A stretch of 64,000 nt of DNA from Lentilactobacillus otakiensis DSM 19908 = JCM 15040. GTDB lineage: Bacteria; Bacillota; Bacilli; Lactobacillales; Lactobacillaceae. Below, piece by piece: positions 34,597 through 44,317 of the stretch. The stretch is from assembly GCF_001434145.1 (NCBI RefSeq), contig NZ_AZED01000011.1, forward strand, positions 372,667 through 436,666, given 5' to 3'. Each line of letters begins with the position of its first letter. Position 1 is the stretch's first letter. Both the position numbers and the translations under genes were made by a program. The notes below the pieces were generated by a model. That model had not been told where the DNA came from and did no database searches. It saw nothing but the letters and a program-made list of their open reading frames with translations.

Positions 34597-36819
34597 TTAT
34601 TTAACAGCATCAATCACAAATAATTTCGAATTAAAGTCAGCCGATTGACCAGTTCCGTGGGTTTCATGAAGAATGTCACTCACAAACAATCCGGCGTTCA
34701 TCAGTTCATCGCCGTAGAACTGTTCACTGCCACCATTCACTGTGTACTTAGTGTCCGGATCAAGTCCTTTAATATATAAACGAATATAACCGGTATGTGG
34801 TCGATTCAAGATTTGGTAACGAGCAGCGATCGCGTGCTGTTTGTCGTCGCTAACGACTTCCCAGCTCATGACGTTGCCGTTTTTAAATGGATTCTCGATT
34901 CGATAAAATTTCCCGAACTGGAACAACTTGCGGTGCTCATTATAGAATGCCGTCTGCTCTTTGACTTGCTGCTGTTCTTCAGAGGACATCTTGGTGATAT
35001 CCAATTCGTAACCGAAATCACCGAAGTAGGCAACGTTGGCGCGAGTCTTCAGTGAAGTGATCCGACCAACTTGATCATTTGGGACAGCTGAGACATGGGC
35101 ACCCATCATCATTTGCGGGTAACCATACGAGGTGCCAAACTGAATCAGCATTCGTTCCACGGCATCGGTATCATCGCTGGTCCAAGCTTGAGGCGCATAA
35201 TACATCATCCCCAAGTCAAAGCGACCACCACCTGATGAGCAGGATTCAAACAGGACATCCGGATAGGCTTTGACCAGTCGATCATAAAGTTGGTAAACTC
35301 CGAGAATGTATCGATGCGGCATCTCCAGTTGATCATCGGCACTCAACTTACTGCTATAAGTCTCGGTGATATTGCGGTTCATATCCCACTTGATGTAATC
35401 GAGTTTAGTCATATCAATGATCTTGCTCATGGCATCAAAGAGATAATCAACCACTTCTGGACGGGTCATGTCGAGGACAAATTGGCGACGTTCTGGTGAC
35501 GCATGACGCCCAGGCGCATTAATCAGCCAATCTGGATGTTCTTTATACAATTCGCTATCGATTGAAATCATTTCCGGTTCAAACCACAACCCGAACTTTA
35601 ATCCCAGTTCATGAATTTGGTTGGCAAACTTATCAAAGCCGCTCGGGAATTTTGGCTGATTGACAAACCAATCACCCAAGGAACTATTATCCGCATTCCG
35701 ATGACCAAACCAGCCATCGTCCAGCACGAACATTTCCAGTCCCAATTTCTTGGCGGTTTTGGCAAAATCAAGCAGCTTATTTTCATCGAAGTCCATGAAA
35801 GTAGCTTCCCAATTGTTAATCAGGGTTGGCCGTTCTTCATGTGCAAATCGTTGGTTAACCAGATGATTCTGGTAGAAGGCACCCATTTGTTGGCTCAACT
35901 GGTTCATACCGGCATCGGTATAGCTCAAAACGGCTTCCGGTGTCTGAAACTTATCACCAGGCTTGAGGTTCCAGGCAAATTCGGCTGGATTAATCCCCAC
36001 AATCACCCGACTGGTATCATACTGGTCGACTTGAATTTGATCGGCAAAATTACCCGAGTATACCAAGTTGAAGCCAAAGACTGAGCCGCTGGCGTCATCT
36101 GTATTAGGACGAGCCAACATCATAAATGGATTCTGCTGGTGACTGGAAGTCCCCCGCAGGCTACTGATGCTTTGAACGCCTGAACGCAGATGAGTTCTAA
36201 TCATGTGTCGTTCCCGTGACCAAGCCCCAGAGAATTGAATGAAATCATAATCAGCATCCGGCAAATCCAGTTGAGCACTGGCGGCGGAATTCAAGGTTAA
36301 TTTTTCATTGCCCTGGTTCTGGAACTCGGCACTGCGGATAATCACATCTTGATGTGGAAAAATCGTGTAGTTCAGATGAAGCACTAAACCCAACAATTTA
36401 TCTCTGAGTGAGATGGTCAACGTCTGGGCATCATCATTATCATCATCGAACGTTGAAGGCAGTCCAGCTAGTCGCCGCTTGCCGTCAACCAATTCGTAAC
36501 TTTCATACTTAAATTCAGTAATCCGGCTGCCGTTCGCTTGGGTTACTTGATAAGCAGGATAGCGGAAATCACCTTTCCCCAGGCTGGCATATTCCTGCTT
36601 AATGGTCTGCAGCTGAAAATCGTTTTGCTGAAGGCTTAATGCAACAGATGCGTTATGCCATTCTCTGGTCGTCAGGTTATCATATGACGACTTGGAATGA
36701 ACTCGTTTGCCGTAATACACCTGGCCAAGTTCACCGTTTTCCATCACTTGAAAGATGTAGCTGGTATGGTCCGTCTGTAAATGAAACAGAAGATTTTGAT
36801 CTTCAATTCTAATTGCCAC
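34597..36819 (-). CDS. Alpha-galactosidase (GH36)
   Basis: About 740 residues, the size of bacterial GH36 alpha-galactosidases. The nucleophile Asp is in YIKWDMNRNITE and the acid/base Asp in WTSDDTDAVERM; FVLDDGWFG and the CSSGGGRFDLGMMYY segment are also diagnostic. It removes terminal alpha-galactose from melibiose, raffinose or stachyose. No signal peptide, so it acts in the cytoplasm on sugar imported by the adjacent permease. GTG 36819 fits the family N-terminus; TTG 36828 is the alternative. Confidence 0.93.
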   Translation of the reverse strand: MAIRIEDQNLLFHLQTDHTSYIFQVMENGELGQVYYGKRVHSKSSYDNLTTREWHNASVALSLQQNDFQLQTIKQEYASLGKGDFRYPAYQVTQANGSRITEFKYESYELVDGKRRLAGLPSTFDDDNDDAQTLTISLRDKLLGLVLHLNYTIFPHQDVIIRSAEFQNQGNEKLTLNSAASAQLDLPDADYDFIQFSGAWSRERHMIRTHLRSGVQSISSLRGTSSHQQNPFMMLARPNTDDASGSVFGFNLVYSGNFADQIQVDQYDTSRVIVGINPAEFAWNLKPGDKFQTPEAVLSYTDAGMNQLSQQMGAFYQNHLVNQRFAHEERPTLINNWEATFMDFDENKLLDFAKTAKKLGLEMFVLDDGWFGHRNADNSSLGDWFVNQPKFPSGFDKFANQIHELGLKFGLWFEPEMISIDSELYKEHPDWLINAPGRHASPERRQFVLDMTRPEVVDYLFDAMSKIIDMTKLDYIKWDMNRNITETYSSKLSADDQLEMPHRYILGVYQLYDRLVKAYPDVLFESCSSGGGRFDLGMMYYAPQAWTSDDTDAVERMLIQFGTSYGYPQMMMGAHVSAVPNDQVGRITSLKTRANVAYFGDFGYELDITKMSSEEQQQVKEQTAFYNEHRKLFQFGKFYRIENPFKNGNVMSWEVVSDDKQHAIAARYQILNRPHTGYIRLYIKGLDPDTKYTVNGGSEQFYGDELMNAGLFVSDILHETHGTGQSADFNSKLFVIDAVK

Positions 36820-36852
36820 GTTTATCAATCCCTTTTCAGTTTTTGTTAAGCG

Positions 36853-38823
36853 TTATTTCTGATCAGTATCATCTGATTTTTCTTCAGGCTTGGACAATGT
36901 CAGCAAGTCATCTCCATGGTTAACGTCGCCTGATTCAGTGACATACTTGAAGTCTTTAATATCTTTGTAGTTGTTAATAACCACCATGACAGTATCATCA
37001 TGACCGGCCTTCTTGATAGCTGGATCCCAGAATTCGATCAATTGTTGACCTTGGGTAACGTGCTGCCCTTTATCAACGTATTGAACAAATCCAGTACCAC
37101 GCATTTCAACAGTCCCAATTCCAATGTGAATCAACGTTAAAATACCGCTGTCTGAACGAAGACCAATTGCATGACGGGTTGGGAAGGTTGCTTCAACAGT
37201 TCCGTCAAATGGGGCATAAACCTTACCATCTGATGGCTTGATGGCAAATCCTTTACCCATAGTTCCTGAAGCAAAGTTCTTGTCAGAAACATCTGATAAA
37301 GCAATCATCGTTCCGCTGATAGGAGCAGTGTAGGTGGTATCTTTGGCAACATCTTTAACAATGTCAGCCATTGATTCTTCACCATTGGTTTCCAAATGCT
37401 CGTTCCAAGTCTTTTCAAGCTCATCAACGATCTTGGCATGTTCCTTTTCATCCAAGGTAACCTTCTTGAAGAAAATGAAGGTTCCACTCAAGATGAGTAA
37501 TGCAGGAACACCAAACATGAATAATTTGAAAATCATTTGGCCATGCGGGGTAATGTCTCCAGCAGTTGCGCCGGCAGTCATTCCTGCAAGCACAGCAGCG
37601 ATACCAACAACCCAGTTGGAAAGCGCCCCACCTAATTTATCAAGCAGTGGCCGAACAGCTAAGGTTAGTGATTCGTCACGGTGACCAAACTTCAACTGGC
37701 CGTATTCAACTGAATCACTCAAGATCATCAAAACAACTAAGAAGATCAGTGGTTGTGGAATATAGAAGAGAATTGCGGCAAGCAATACAAGTGGCAATGA
37801 GGTCCCTGCAAATGTGAACAGGATCAGTGAGATTGCCATGATCCCAACAGATAGGAAGAAAACGTTTCGACGACTGTATTTTTGAGCCAATGGTGGGAAT
37901 AAAAGAACTGAAATGATTCCGATGACCATGTTCAATGAAGCCAATACGGAGAACTCGCCTGGCTTACCCATAATGTAAGTGAAGTAGTACAGTTCAAGTG
38001 AGTTAGTGATCGCAATTCCTGAAGTGTACAGACCATAAGTTAATGATAACCACATCAACTGGTCGTTTCTGCCCAACACCTTGAACACATCACGCATCCG
38101 GGTCTTCTCAGTGTTTTTCCGAAGTAATGAATCATTTTCTTTGGTTCCCATGGCAACCACCACAGCTGATAACCAGGAAATCAACCCAATGATGGCACCA
38201 AATGCAAACCAGCCACGCATGTCACCTTGGCCATGATTAGCATTGACTGAGAAGAAGACAACCAATGGCATCACGATAACACCAACAATGTTGGCACCAA
38301 TGTTAGATCCAACCCGGGCAAAGGTAGCCGTCTTTTCACGTTCTGCCGAATCAAACGAAATGGCTGGGATCATTGACCAGAAACCAACATCCTTAAATGA
38401 ATAGAAGATATCCATGGTGATATACAAAACACCAAAGATTAAGAGGTAAAGCAATGGGTTGGATTGGTTCAAACCACCCATGTTAGTGAATAAAATAGCT
38501 AACGTAATTGAACCGATAGTACCACCAGCAAGGATCCAAGGCTTAAAATGACCCCACTTGGTTTCAGTATTATCAATTGTGTTTCCAATAAATGGATCAA
38601 TCGCTAATTCGACAAACCGTAAAAGCGAAATAATCGTAGTGATATAAAAGATCATCTTATCATTTTGTCCACCAGCACTCTTATCGAACAAATGCGAGGT
38701 GACAAACATAATAAAGTATGTGGATAATGTCGCATAGAACATGTCATGACCGAACGCACCAAAGGAGTACGACAGTCGTGAAGTAATTCTGCGACCAGTA
38801 GTAACACTGCTATTACTTGCCAT
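36853..38823 (-). CDS. LacS-type galactoside permease with C-terminal EIIA domain
   Basis: 656 residues: a GPH-family carrier of twelve helices (to about residue 470) followed by a soluble EIIA-Glc-like domain with the phosphorylatable His in LIHIGIGTVEMRG. Similar proteins (LacS, RafP) import lactose, melibiose or raffinose and are tuned by HPr. It precedes the alpha-galactosidase by 34 bp in one operon, so an alpha-galactoside is the likely cargo. Its promoter carries a perfect palindromic operator. Confidence 0.92.
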   Translation of the reverse strand: MASNSSVTTGRRITSRLSYSFGAFGHDMFYATLSTYFIMFVTSHLFDKSAGGQNDKMIFYITTIISLLRFVELAIDPFIGNTIDNTETKWGHFKPWILAGGTIGSITLAILFTNMGGLNQSNPLLYLLIFGVLYITMDIFYSFKDVGFWSMIPAISFDSAEREKTATFARVGSNIGANIVGVIVMPLVVFFSVNANHGQGDMRGWFAFGAIIGLISWLSAVVVAMGTKENDSLLRKNTEKTRMRDVFKVLGRNDQLMWLSLTYGLYTSGIAITNSLELYYFTYIMGKPGEFSVLASLNMVIGIISVLLFPPLAQKYSRRNVFFLSVGIMAISLILFTFAGTSLPLVLLAAILFYIPQPLIFLVVLMILSDSVEYGQLKFGHRDESLTLAVRPLLDKLGGALSNWVVGIAAVLAGMTAGATAGDITPHGQMIFKLFMFGVPALLILSGTFIFFKKVTLDEKEHAKIVDELEKTWNEHLETNGEESMADIVKDVAKDTTYTAPISGTMIALSDVSDKNFASGTMGKGFAIKPSDGKVYAPFDGTVEATFPTRHAIGLRSDSGILTLIHIGIGTVEMRGTGFVQYVDKGQHVTQGQQLIEFWDPAIKKAGHDDTVMVVINNYKDIKDFKYVTESGDVNHGDDLLTLSKPEEKSDDTDQK

Positions 38824-38870
38824 AAATGTAAGCCTCCAAAAATTAATTTTAAAAAATAATTGCTATCTGT

Positions 38871-38899
38871 AATGTAAACGTTTACAGTTAAATTGTCAA
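38871..38899 (-). promoter_or_regulatory. Galactoside operon promoter with cre/LacI operator
   Basis: TTGACA (38894-38899), 17 bp, TACATT (38871-38876) on the minus strand. The perfect palindrome TGTAAACGTTTACA (38873-38886) fills part of the spacer and covers part of the -10. It matches both the CcpA cre consensus and LacI-family operators. Confidence 0.85.
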
Positions 38900-38989
38900 T
38901 TAGTTTTAATAAAACATCGTAGATATTTATTAAAACTTTTAATTGAGTTTAACGAGATTTAAATCGAATCAATTGAGGGGTGATAATGC

Positions 38990-40003
38990 ATGGCTACAAT
39001 TAAAGATATTTCCAAATTAGCACAAGTCTCTCCGGGAACGGTGTCGCGGGCATTGAGCCCAGATAAAAGTGAGTACGTTGCCAAGGAAACTCGTGATAAG
39101 GTCCGGCGAGTAGCTGACAAGCTCGGATACAAATACTCGCTGTTACCCAAGCCAGACAAGAATCAGTTGAATTTTGCGCTCATGACCACCTTAACCCTTG
39201 AGGAAGAAACTCGAGATGAGTACTGGCGTTTTCTCCGCCGAGGGGTTTATGAAGCGGCTGAATCCCAGAACATTAATATCAAACGCGTCATCAGAATGGA
39301 TGGGGGCATTGAACCTAAAGATTTCTTGGACTATGACGCAATTTTAATTGTTGGCACCATTTCCAAAAAAGCCATCCACGAAATCATGAAATTCAATCAA
39401 AACGTGGTGGTGGTTGATGGTGGCAGCTATGATGATGACATTGTGGATGTCGTGGACACTAATCTGGTGGAAAACACTTATAAAGCCTTAACAAAGATGA
39501 ATCAAAAATGTCACAAGATCGGCTTCATCGGCGGATCAAGACACGAAACCAATTTAGATGGCAGTATTGGTAACAACATTGAAGATGCCCGTACTTTAGG
39601 CTACCAGCAGTGGTGTACCATCAATCGTCACCAGCCAATTATGAAATTAACCAATTGGACTACTAAAGCGTCGATGGAAGCAACTGACGACCTATTGAAT
39701 CAATATGGTAATCAGCTTGATGGTCTATTGGTTGCTTCTGATCCGCTTGCAATTGGGGTCATGAAGGGATTGGCCAAGCACAATGTCATCCCTGGAAAAG
39801 ATCTGCAATTAGTCAGCTTTGATGATTTGGAGTTCGCATCGTATCTAACGCCTTCTCTGACCAGTATCTGGTTGCCAAAAGTAGAACTTGGTTACGCGGC
39901 AGTATTGCATGCCGAAACGTTGGTCAAATTCCCTCGGACTTGGCATGTGAGAACGATTCTCCCAGGAAAATTCCATTATCGAGAATCATTCAATCTGGAT
40001 TGA
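38990..40003 (+). CDS. LacI-family transcriptional regulator
   Basis: 337 residues. The N-terminal helix-turn-helix ATIKDISKLAQVSPGTVSRAL is typical, with a periplasmic-binding-like sensor domain following (FIGGSRH, LVASDPLAIGVMKGLAK, LVSFDDLEFASYLTPSLTSI). It is divergent from the permease/alpha-galactosidase operon and probably represses it, released by a galactoside. GAGGGGTG precedes the ATG. Confidence 0.9.
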   Translation: MATIKDISKLAQVSPGTVSRALSPDKSEYVAKETRDKVRRVADKLGYKYSLLPKPDKNQLNFALMTTLTLEEETRDEYWRFLRRGVYEAAESQNINIKRVIRMDGGIEPKDFLDYDAILIVGTISKKAIHEIMKFNQNVVVVDGGSYDDDIVDVVDTNLVENTYKALTKMNQKCHKIGFIGGSRHETNLDGSIGNNIEDARTLGYQQWCTINRHQPIMKLTNWTTKASMEATDDLLNQYGNQLDGLLVASDPLAIGVMKGLAKHNVIPGKDLQLVSFDDLEFASYLTPSLTSIWLPKVELGYAAVLHAETLVKFPRTWHVRTILPGKFHYRESFNLD

Positions 40004-40522
40004 CTATTTCTTATCAATTCCCAATTTTTGTTGTTGAGGTACAATAATTCGTTTCCAAATACTCTTCAATATGATGTAACCAAAGATAACACCAACCAAG
40101 GCGCTCAAGAAGAAGCTGGGGATAAACAGATAAATCGCCCCTGTTGTTCCCATCATCCAGCTGGCAATTGGGTAAGCCACAATCGCACCAATGATCCCAG
40201 TTCCAATCAACTCACCGAATGCGGCGATAATCAGTTGGTTGGTTTTCTGAAATAACCACCCAACACAGAATGCCCCAATCATGCTCCCTGGAAAAGCTAG
40301 GACCGTTCCGGTGCCCAACAAATTCCGAATTAATGAAGTGATAAATGCTTGGGTAACTGCCCACCACGGGCCAACCAAGACACCGGAAACCAAATTAATC
40401 AAATGCTGCATTGGTGCAACTTTGGCGACACCAACCGTAAATTCAAACATACTGCCGCCAACCACGCCAATTGCGGATAGGATCGCAGTTAATACCATCT
40501 TATAAGTCATATTTCTCTGCAT
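40004..40522 (-). CDS. thiW: Thiamine-precursor ECF transporter S component (ThiW)
   Basis: 172 residues with about five membrane helices and the segment FEFTVGVAKVAPMQHLINLVSGVLVGPWW, typical of ThiW, thought to bind the thiazole precursor and work with a shared ECF ATPase module. ATG 40522 follows AAAGGAGG; the frame extends upstream to 40576 but that part lies inside the terminator. TPP riboswitch control supports the assignment. Confidence 0.88.
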   Translation of the reverse strand: MQRNMTYKMVLTAILSAIGVVGGSMFEFTVGVAKVAPMQHLINLVSGVLVGPWWAVTQAFITSLIRNLLGTGTVLAFPGSMIGAFCVGWLFQKTNQLIIAAFGELIGTGIIGAIVAYPIASWMMGTTGAIYLFIPSFFLSALVGVIFGYIILKSIWKRIIVPQQQKLGIDKK

Positions 40523-40562
40523 AAAAAGCCTCCTTTCGTCTGATAACAAAAGGAGGCTTTTC
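40523..40562 (-). terminator. TPP-riboswitch terminator carrying the thiW ribosome-binding site
   Basis: AAAAGCCTCCTTTTG pairs with CGAAAGGAGGCTTTTT. The 3' arm is itself the AAAGGAGG ribosome-binding site of thiW, and the T run ends at the ATG. Confidence 0.85.
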
Positions 40563-40566
40563 GCTT

Positions 40567-40654
40567 CGCTTAACACTTTCCTACGCTGGCGCTAACCAGA
40601 TCAGGTTCTAAGGGTCCGTCAAAGTTCCGTCTCAGCCAAATGGCTCCCCTAATG
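40567..40654 (-). promoter_or_regulatory. TPP riboswitch (THI element)
   Basis: On the minus strand GGGGAGCC-TTTGGCTGAGA, GGACCCTTAGAACCTGATCTGGTTAG and CCAGCGTAGGAAAG (the middle given here in parts: GGACCC, then CTGATCTGGTTA) match the conserved TPP aptamer blocks in order. High TPP should favour the following terminator and switch thiW off. Confidence 0.95.
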
Positions 40655-40726
40655 TTATCTCGTATTTAATTCAAGCACTTCATTAAGTATAACCGAAAAC
40701 AATTTGCTTGTCGGGAATTTGGCATG

Positions 40727-41599
40727 TCAACTTTGCTGTCGCTGCTGAACTGCTGTATGAACGGCTTCAATGACCGGCTGAACCGGCATCCGCTGACCTG
40801 TCCATTCCAAAAATGAACCGGCAGCTTGATTAACCAGCATCCCAATCCCGTTGTATGTATGACTGCCTTGTTGTTTGGCGGCACGGATGAATGGTGTCTC
40901 AAGTGGAAAGTAAATGGCGTCGGTGACAATGTGCTGGGGAGTCAGGTGAGAAATGACAGCTTTGCTGACTGGTGTCGATTGATCACCTGCCATGCCAACA
41001 TTCGTGGAATTTGCGACAATTTGACTTTCATCAAAAGCTTGAGCAATCATCGACTCATCTTCATAAGGCAAGACTTCAACTACATCCGACCAACTCTCCA
41101 ACTGCTCCTTGCGAGACTCAAAAATGTCATTGGTCCGCTTAAATACATAGACTTTCTGGGCACCGGCATCAACTGCAGCTGAAATGATTGCCCGACCCGC
41201 ACCACCAGAACCCAGTACTGTCACAACCTTCTCATCAATAGTGATATCATCTTGCTTCAACGAATCTACCCAACCCTGACCATCTGTGCTGTCCCCAACC
41301 AGTCGGCCATCACGATTAATCACCGTATTAACGGCTTGCAAGCGCTCGGCTCGCGGCGTAATTTCATCAAGTAGTGGAATGACGTCGGTTTTCAAAGGCA
41401 TCGACAAATTAAACCCGCCGATGTTCATGGCACGCATGGCTGCTAAACTGTCTGGAAGCCCATCAGATGTGACATCAAACGCCAAATAAACACCATTGAT
41501 GCCGGTAACTTTAAAGCTGGTGTTGTGAATCAGCGGTGACAAGCTGTGTGCAGCCGGATGTGCCAGTAAACCGAATAATTTTGTATGTCCATCAATCAT
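40727..41599 (-). CDS. aroE: Shikimate dehydrogenase
   Basis: 290 residues. The N-terminal LAHPAAHSLSPLIHNTSF binds shikimate, NLSMPLKTDVIP carries the catalytic Lys, and VLGSGGAGRAIISAA is the NADP motif. It reduces 3-dehydroshikimate to shikimate. Last gene of the aro operon, 16 bp after aroK. It can also be related to quinate/shikimate paralogues, but the operon favours biosynthesis. Confidence 0.93.
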   Translation of the reverse strand: MIDGHTKLFGLLAHPAAHSLSPLIHNTSFKVTGINGVYLAFDVTSDGLPDSLAAMRAMNIGGFNLSMPLKTDVIPLLDEITPRAERLQAVNTVINRDGRLVGDSTDGQGWVDSLKQDDITIDEKVVTVLGSGGAGRAIISAAVDAGAQKVYVFKRTNDIFESRKEQLESWSDVVEVLPYEDESMIAQAFDESQIVANSTNVGMAGDQSTPVSKAVISHLTPQHIVTDAIYFPLETPFIRAAKQQGSHTYNGIGMLVNQAAGSFLEWTGQRMPVQPVIEAVHTAVQQRQQS

Positions 41600-41615
41600 C
41601 TAAACCCCTCCACAA

Positions 41616-42122
41616 CTACATTTTGATGAATAAATTCTTATTAATTGTCTCGACAACTTCTAATGGCGTCAGGTCATCTGTGGCAACTCGAAAATCACTG
41701 ACCTGTTCATATCTTAAGTCACGTTGTCCTTTTAAATCAACCAGACCATCCAGTCCAAGTTGTTTGGCTAGAGGTCGATCCGTGTCGTTTTGAAGTCGGG
41801 AAATGATTGTTTCTGGCATGACATCCAATAGAACAACCGGCACGTCACTGGCCTTCAGCATTTCAAAGTTGGCCGCCTGAATTGGTGTGCCGCCACCAGT
41901 TCCCAAAATGCCATCATCGTCAAGAGCCGCTTCAAGCGCGTCATGCTCCATGTTTCTAAAGGCCAGCTCCCCATCATCCGCAAATATCTGCTTAATTGAT
42001 TTCCCGGCTCGCTCAACGATCATGTCATCCAAGTCGTGATAAGGCATGTTCAATTTTTGAGCTAACAAGTGGCCAACGGTAGTTTTGCCGCTGCCCATAA
42101 ATCCAACCAATATTGCTTTCAT
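41616..42122 (-). CDS. aroK: Shikimate kinase
   Basis: 168 residues with the Walker A motif GFMGSGKTTVG, the shikimate-binding DLDDMIVERAGKSI and the GTGGGTP segment. It phosphorylates shikimate with ATP. GGAG precedes the ATG, 11 bp after tyrA. Confidence 0.95.
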   Translation of the reverse strand: MKAILVGFMGSGKTTVGHLLAQKLNMPYHDLDDMIVERAGKSIKQIFADDGELAFRNMEHDALEAALDDDGILGTGGGTPIQAANFEMLKASDVPVVLLDVMPETIISRLQNDTDRPLAKQLGLDGLVDLKGQRDLRYEQVSDFRVATDDLTPLEVVETINKNLFIKM

Positions 42123-42133
42123 AGGCTTTCTCC

Positions 42134-42985
42134 TTAATCATCCAGCGACTGTCTGGTTTTCTGTGCTTTGGCAAAGGTCGCGTAGATCGCTGCTTCGTCT
42201 TGGCTTTTAATTGCTTGTTCCAGTTGACTGAGTTGCTGTTGGAACGCTGCCAGCTCCCTACTAACCACTTCAGAATTGCTCATCATGATTGCCGTCCACA
42301 TCTGAGGATTCGATGCAGCAATCCTGGTGGTGCTCTTGAAGCCACCGGCTGCGGCTTTTAACCCGACCGGATCATCTGCCAAACCCTCAGCGATACTATT
42401 TACCAAGGCTGCAGCCACAGCATGTGGCACGTGGCTTAGTTCGCTAACCAGTTTGTCATGGGTTTGCGCCGATGTAGTTATCCAATCAACATTTGCCGAT
42501 TTTAATAGTTTCTGAAAATCGCGAAGTTGCCGTTCAGTTTGTGAACCAGTTACCAGAAAATATTTGGCATTCTTGAATAGGTTCACTGTCCCGTTTTGAC
42601 TCCCAGTCAAATGCGATCCAGCCATCGGGTGACCACCCATGAAGGCAACCCCCTTTTGAGTTAATCGCGTGGCTGCAGTCATAATGGCTTGCTTGGTGCT
42701 ACCGACATCCGTCACCAGGACACCATCCTTTAGAGACAACCGGCTTAACTCACCAATTTGATCCAGAATCACTGAAACTGGGCCAGCCAAGATGATCACA
42801 TCGGCGCTTTTCGCCCCATCTGTGAAAGCGACCCGCGAGTCGATCATCTGATGTTCCAGTAAAAAGTCGGCATTGTCATCATCTGGATCACTACCAAGAA
42901 TTGTAACGGCAGCATCCCCATCCTTAATAATTCGGGCAATTGAACTGCCAATTAATCCAAGTCCGCTAATTAGAACTGTCGTCAT
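42134..42985 (-). CDS. tyrA: Prephenate dehydrogenase
   Basis: 283 residues. The NAD motif is VLISGLGLIGSSIARII, and the GGHPMAGS and LSHVPHAVAAALVNS segments carry the prephenate-binding residues. It makes 4-hydroxyphenylpyruvate, the tyrosine precursor; no ACT domain is attached. ATG 42985 has GAGGTGAG five bases upstream, which overlaps the aroA stop codon, implying translational coupling. Confidence 0.92.
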   Translation of the reverse strand: MTTVLISGLGLIGSSIARIIKDGDAAVTILGSDPDDDNADFLLEHQMIDSRVAFTDGAKSADVIILAGPVSVILDQIGELSRLSLKDGVLVTDVGSTKQAIMTAATRLTQKGVAFMGGHPMAGSHLTGSQNGTVNLFKNAKYFLVTGSQTERQLRDFQKLLKSANVDWITTSAQTHDKLVSELSHVPHAVAAALVNSIAEGLADDPVGLKAAAGGFKSTTRIAASNPQMWTAIMMSNSEVVSRELAAFQQQLSQLEQAIKSQDEAAIYATFAKAQKTRQSLDD

Positions 42986-42991
42986 CCGCAC

Positions 42992-44308
42992 TCACCTCGA
43001 TATCAACGTGGCCAAATCATCAAAGAATTCCGGATAGGAGATGTTAATACTATCAGCACCGGCTAAAGTCATTGGCTGTTTCACGAGAAGAGCGGCAACC
43101 GCCATGACCATGCCAATTCGATGATCCCCATGGCTATCCAGTTGAGAATCTTCAAGGTGCCAAGTTTGGCGCCCGTCAATGATAAAACCATCGTCCAGTT
43201 CTTCAATGGCAATTCCTAATTTATGGAATTCTTCGACGATTGCTGAAATCCGATCGGTTTCTTTCACCCGGAGTTCGCCGGCACCGGTAATTTTACTGAT
43301 ACCGTTTGCTTTGGCCGCTAATAAAGCAACCAACGGTAATTCGTCAATCACTGCTGGAATCTCGTCGGCACCAATTTCAATTGGCTGCAAGTCAGCAGAT
43401 TCAATTGTCAAATCAGCAGTCGGTTCACCACTACTATCTTCATTAGAGAGACTAATCTTGCCACCCATTCGTTTCAGAATGGAGTATAAACCGGTCCTGG
43501 TATCATTCATCCCCACATTCCGTAAAGTTACCTTAGAGTTGGGAACCAAGCTGGCGGCGACCATAAAGAAGGCGGCTGAAGACATATCACCGGGCACATT
43601 CAATGTGATCCCGTGCATCTGTGGTTCTGGATGAACGGTGATGGTCACGTCGTCTGCTTCAGTCTCAATGTCCGCCCCAAACGCCCGCAGCATTTTTTCT
43701 GTATGGTTTCTGGTTGGCTGTTTTTCAACCAGGATTGAATCGCCCTCAGCTTGCAGTGCTGCTAAGATGAGCGCACTTTTGACTTGCGCACTGGCAACTT
43801 TTAAGTGATAGTCCACGCCATGCAGTTTTTCACCGTTGATGATTGCTGGCAGATGGCCATCAGTCACTTCAATATTGGCACCCATTTCTGCCAATGGTTC
43901 ACTGACACGTTTCATTGGCCGTTGTGATAATGAAGCATCCCCCGTTAATTCGGTTGGGAAGTCCTGCCCAGCTAACAATCCCATGATCAGCCGAGTGGTG
44001 GTGCCGGAGTTACCCATATCGAGTGGTTGTTCCGGTTGCTGTAAACCGTGCAGCCCAACACCTTGAATGGTCACCACATCGCCGTCTCTGGTGATTGGAA
44101 CCCCTAGCTGTTGAAATGCCTTCAGTGTGGATAAACAATCTTCGGCGGTCAAGAAGTGATGCAGGACAGTGGTCCCTTCACTAATGGCGCCGAACATAAT
44201 TCCACGATGAGAAATGCTCTTGTCACCGGGAACGGCTAATGTGCCTTGGAGCCCAGTTTGGAGATTTCCTTGGAGCTGTTTAATTGATTTGGTTTCGCCT
44301 TTTTCCAT
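42992..44308 (-). CDS. aroA: 5-enolpyruvylshikimate-3-phosphate synthase
   Basis: 438 residues. The N-terminal VPGDKSISHRGIMFGA, the LDMGNSGTTTRLIMGLLAG motif and the C-terminal SHGDHRIGMVMAVAALL are diagnostic. It joins PEP to shikimate 3-phosphate. AGGAGG precedes the ATG, nine bases after aroC. The LDMGNSGTTTR form is typical of class II enzymes of Gram-positive bacteria. Confidence 0.95.
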   Translation of the reverse strand: MEKGETKSIKQLQGNLQTGLQGTLAVPGDKSISHRGIMFGAISEGTTVLHHFLTAEDCLSTLKAFQQLGVPITRDGDVVTIQGVGLHGLQQPEQPLDMGNSGTTTRLIMGLLAGQDFPTELTGDASLSQRPMKRVSEPLAEMGANIEVTDGHLPAIINGEKLHGVDYHLKVASAQVKSALILAALQAEGDSILVEKQPTRNHTEKMLRAFGADIETEADDVTITVHPEPQMHGITLNVPGDMSSAAFFMVAASLVPNSKVTLRNVGMNDTRTGLYSILKRMGGKISLSNEDSSGEPTADLTIESADLQPIEIGADEIPAVIDELPLVALLAAKANGISKITGAGELRVKETDRISAIVEEFHKLGIAIEELDDGFIIDGRQTWHLEDSQLDSHGDHRIGMVMAVAALLVKQPMTLAGADSINISYPEFFDDLATLISR

Positions 44309-44317
44309 AGGAACCTC

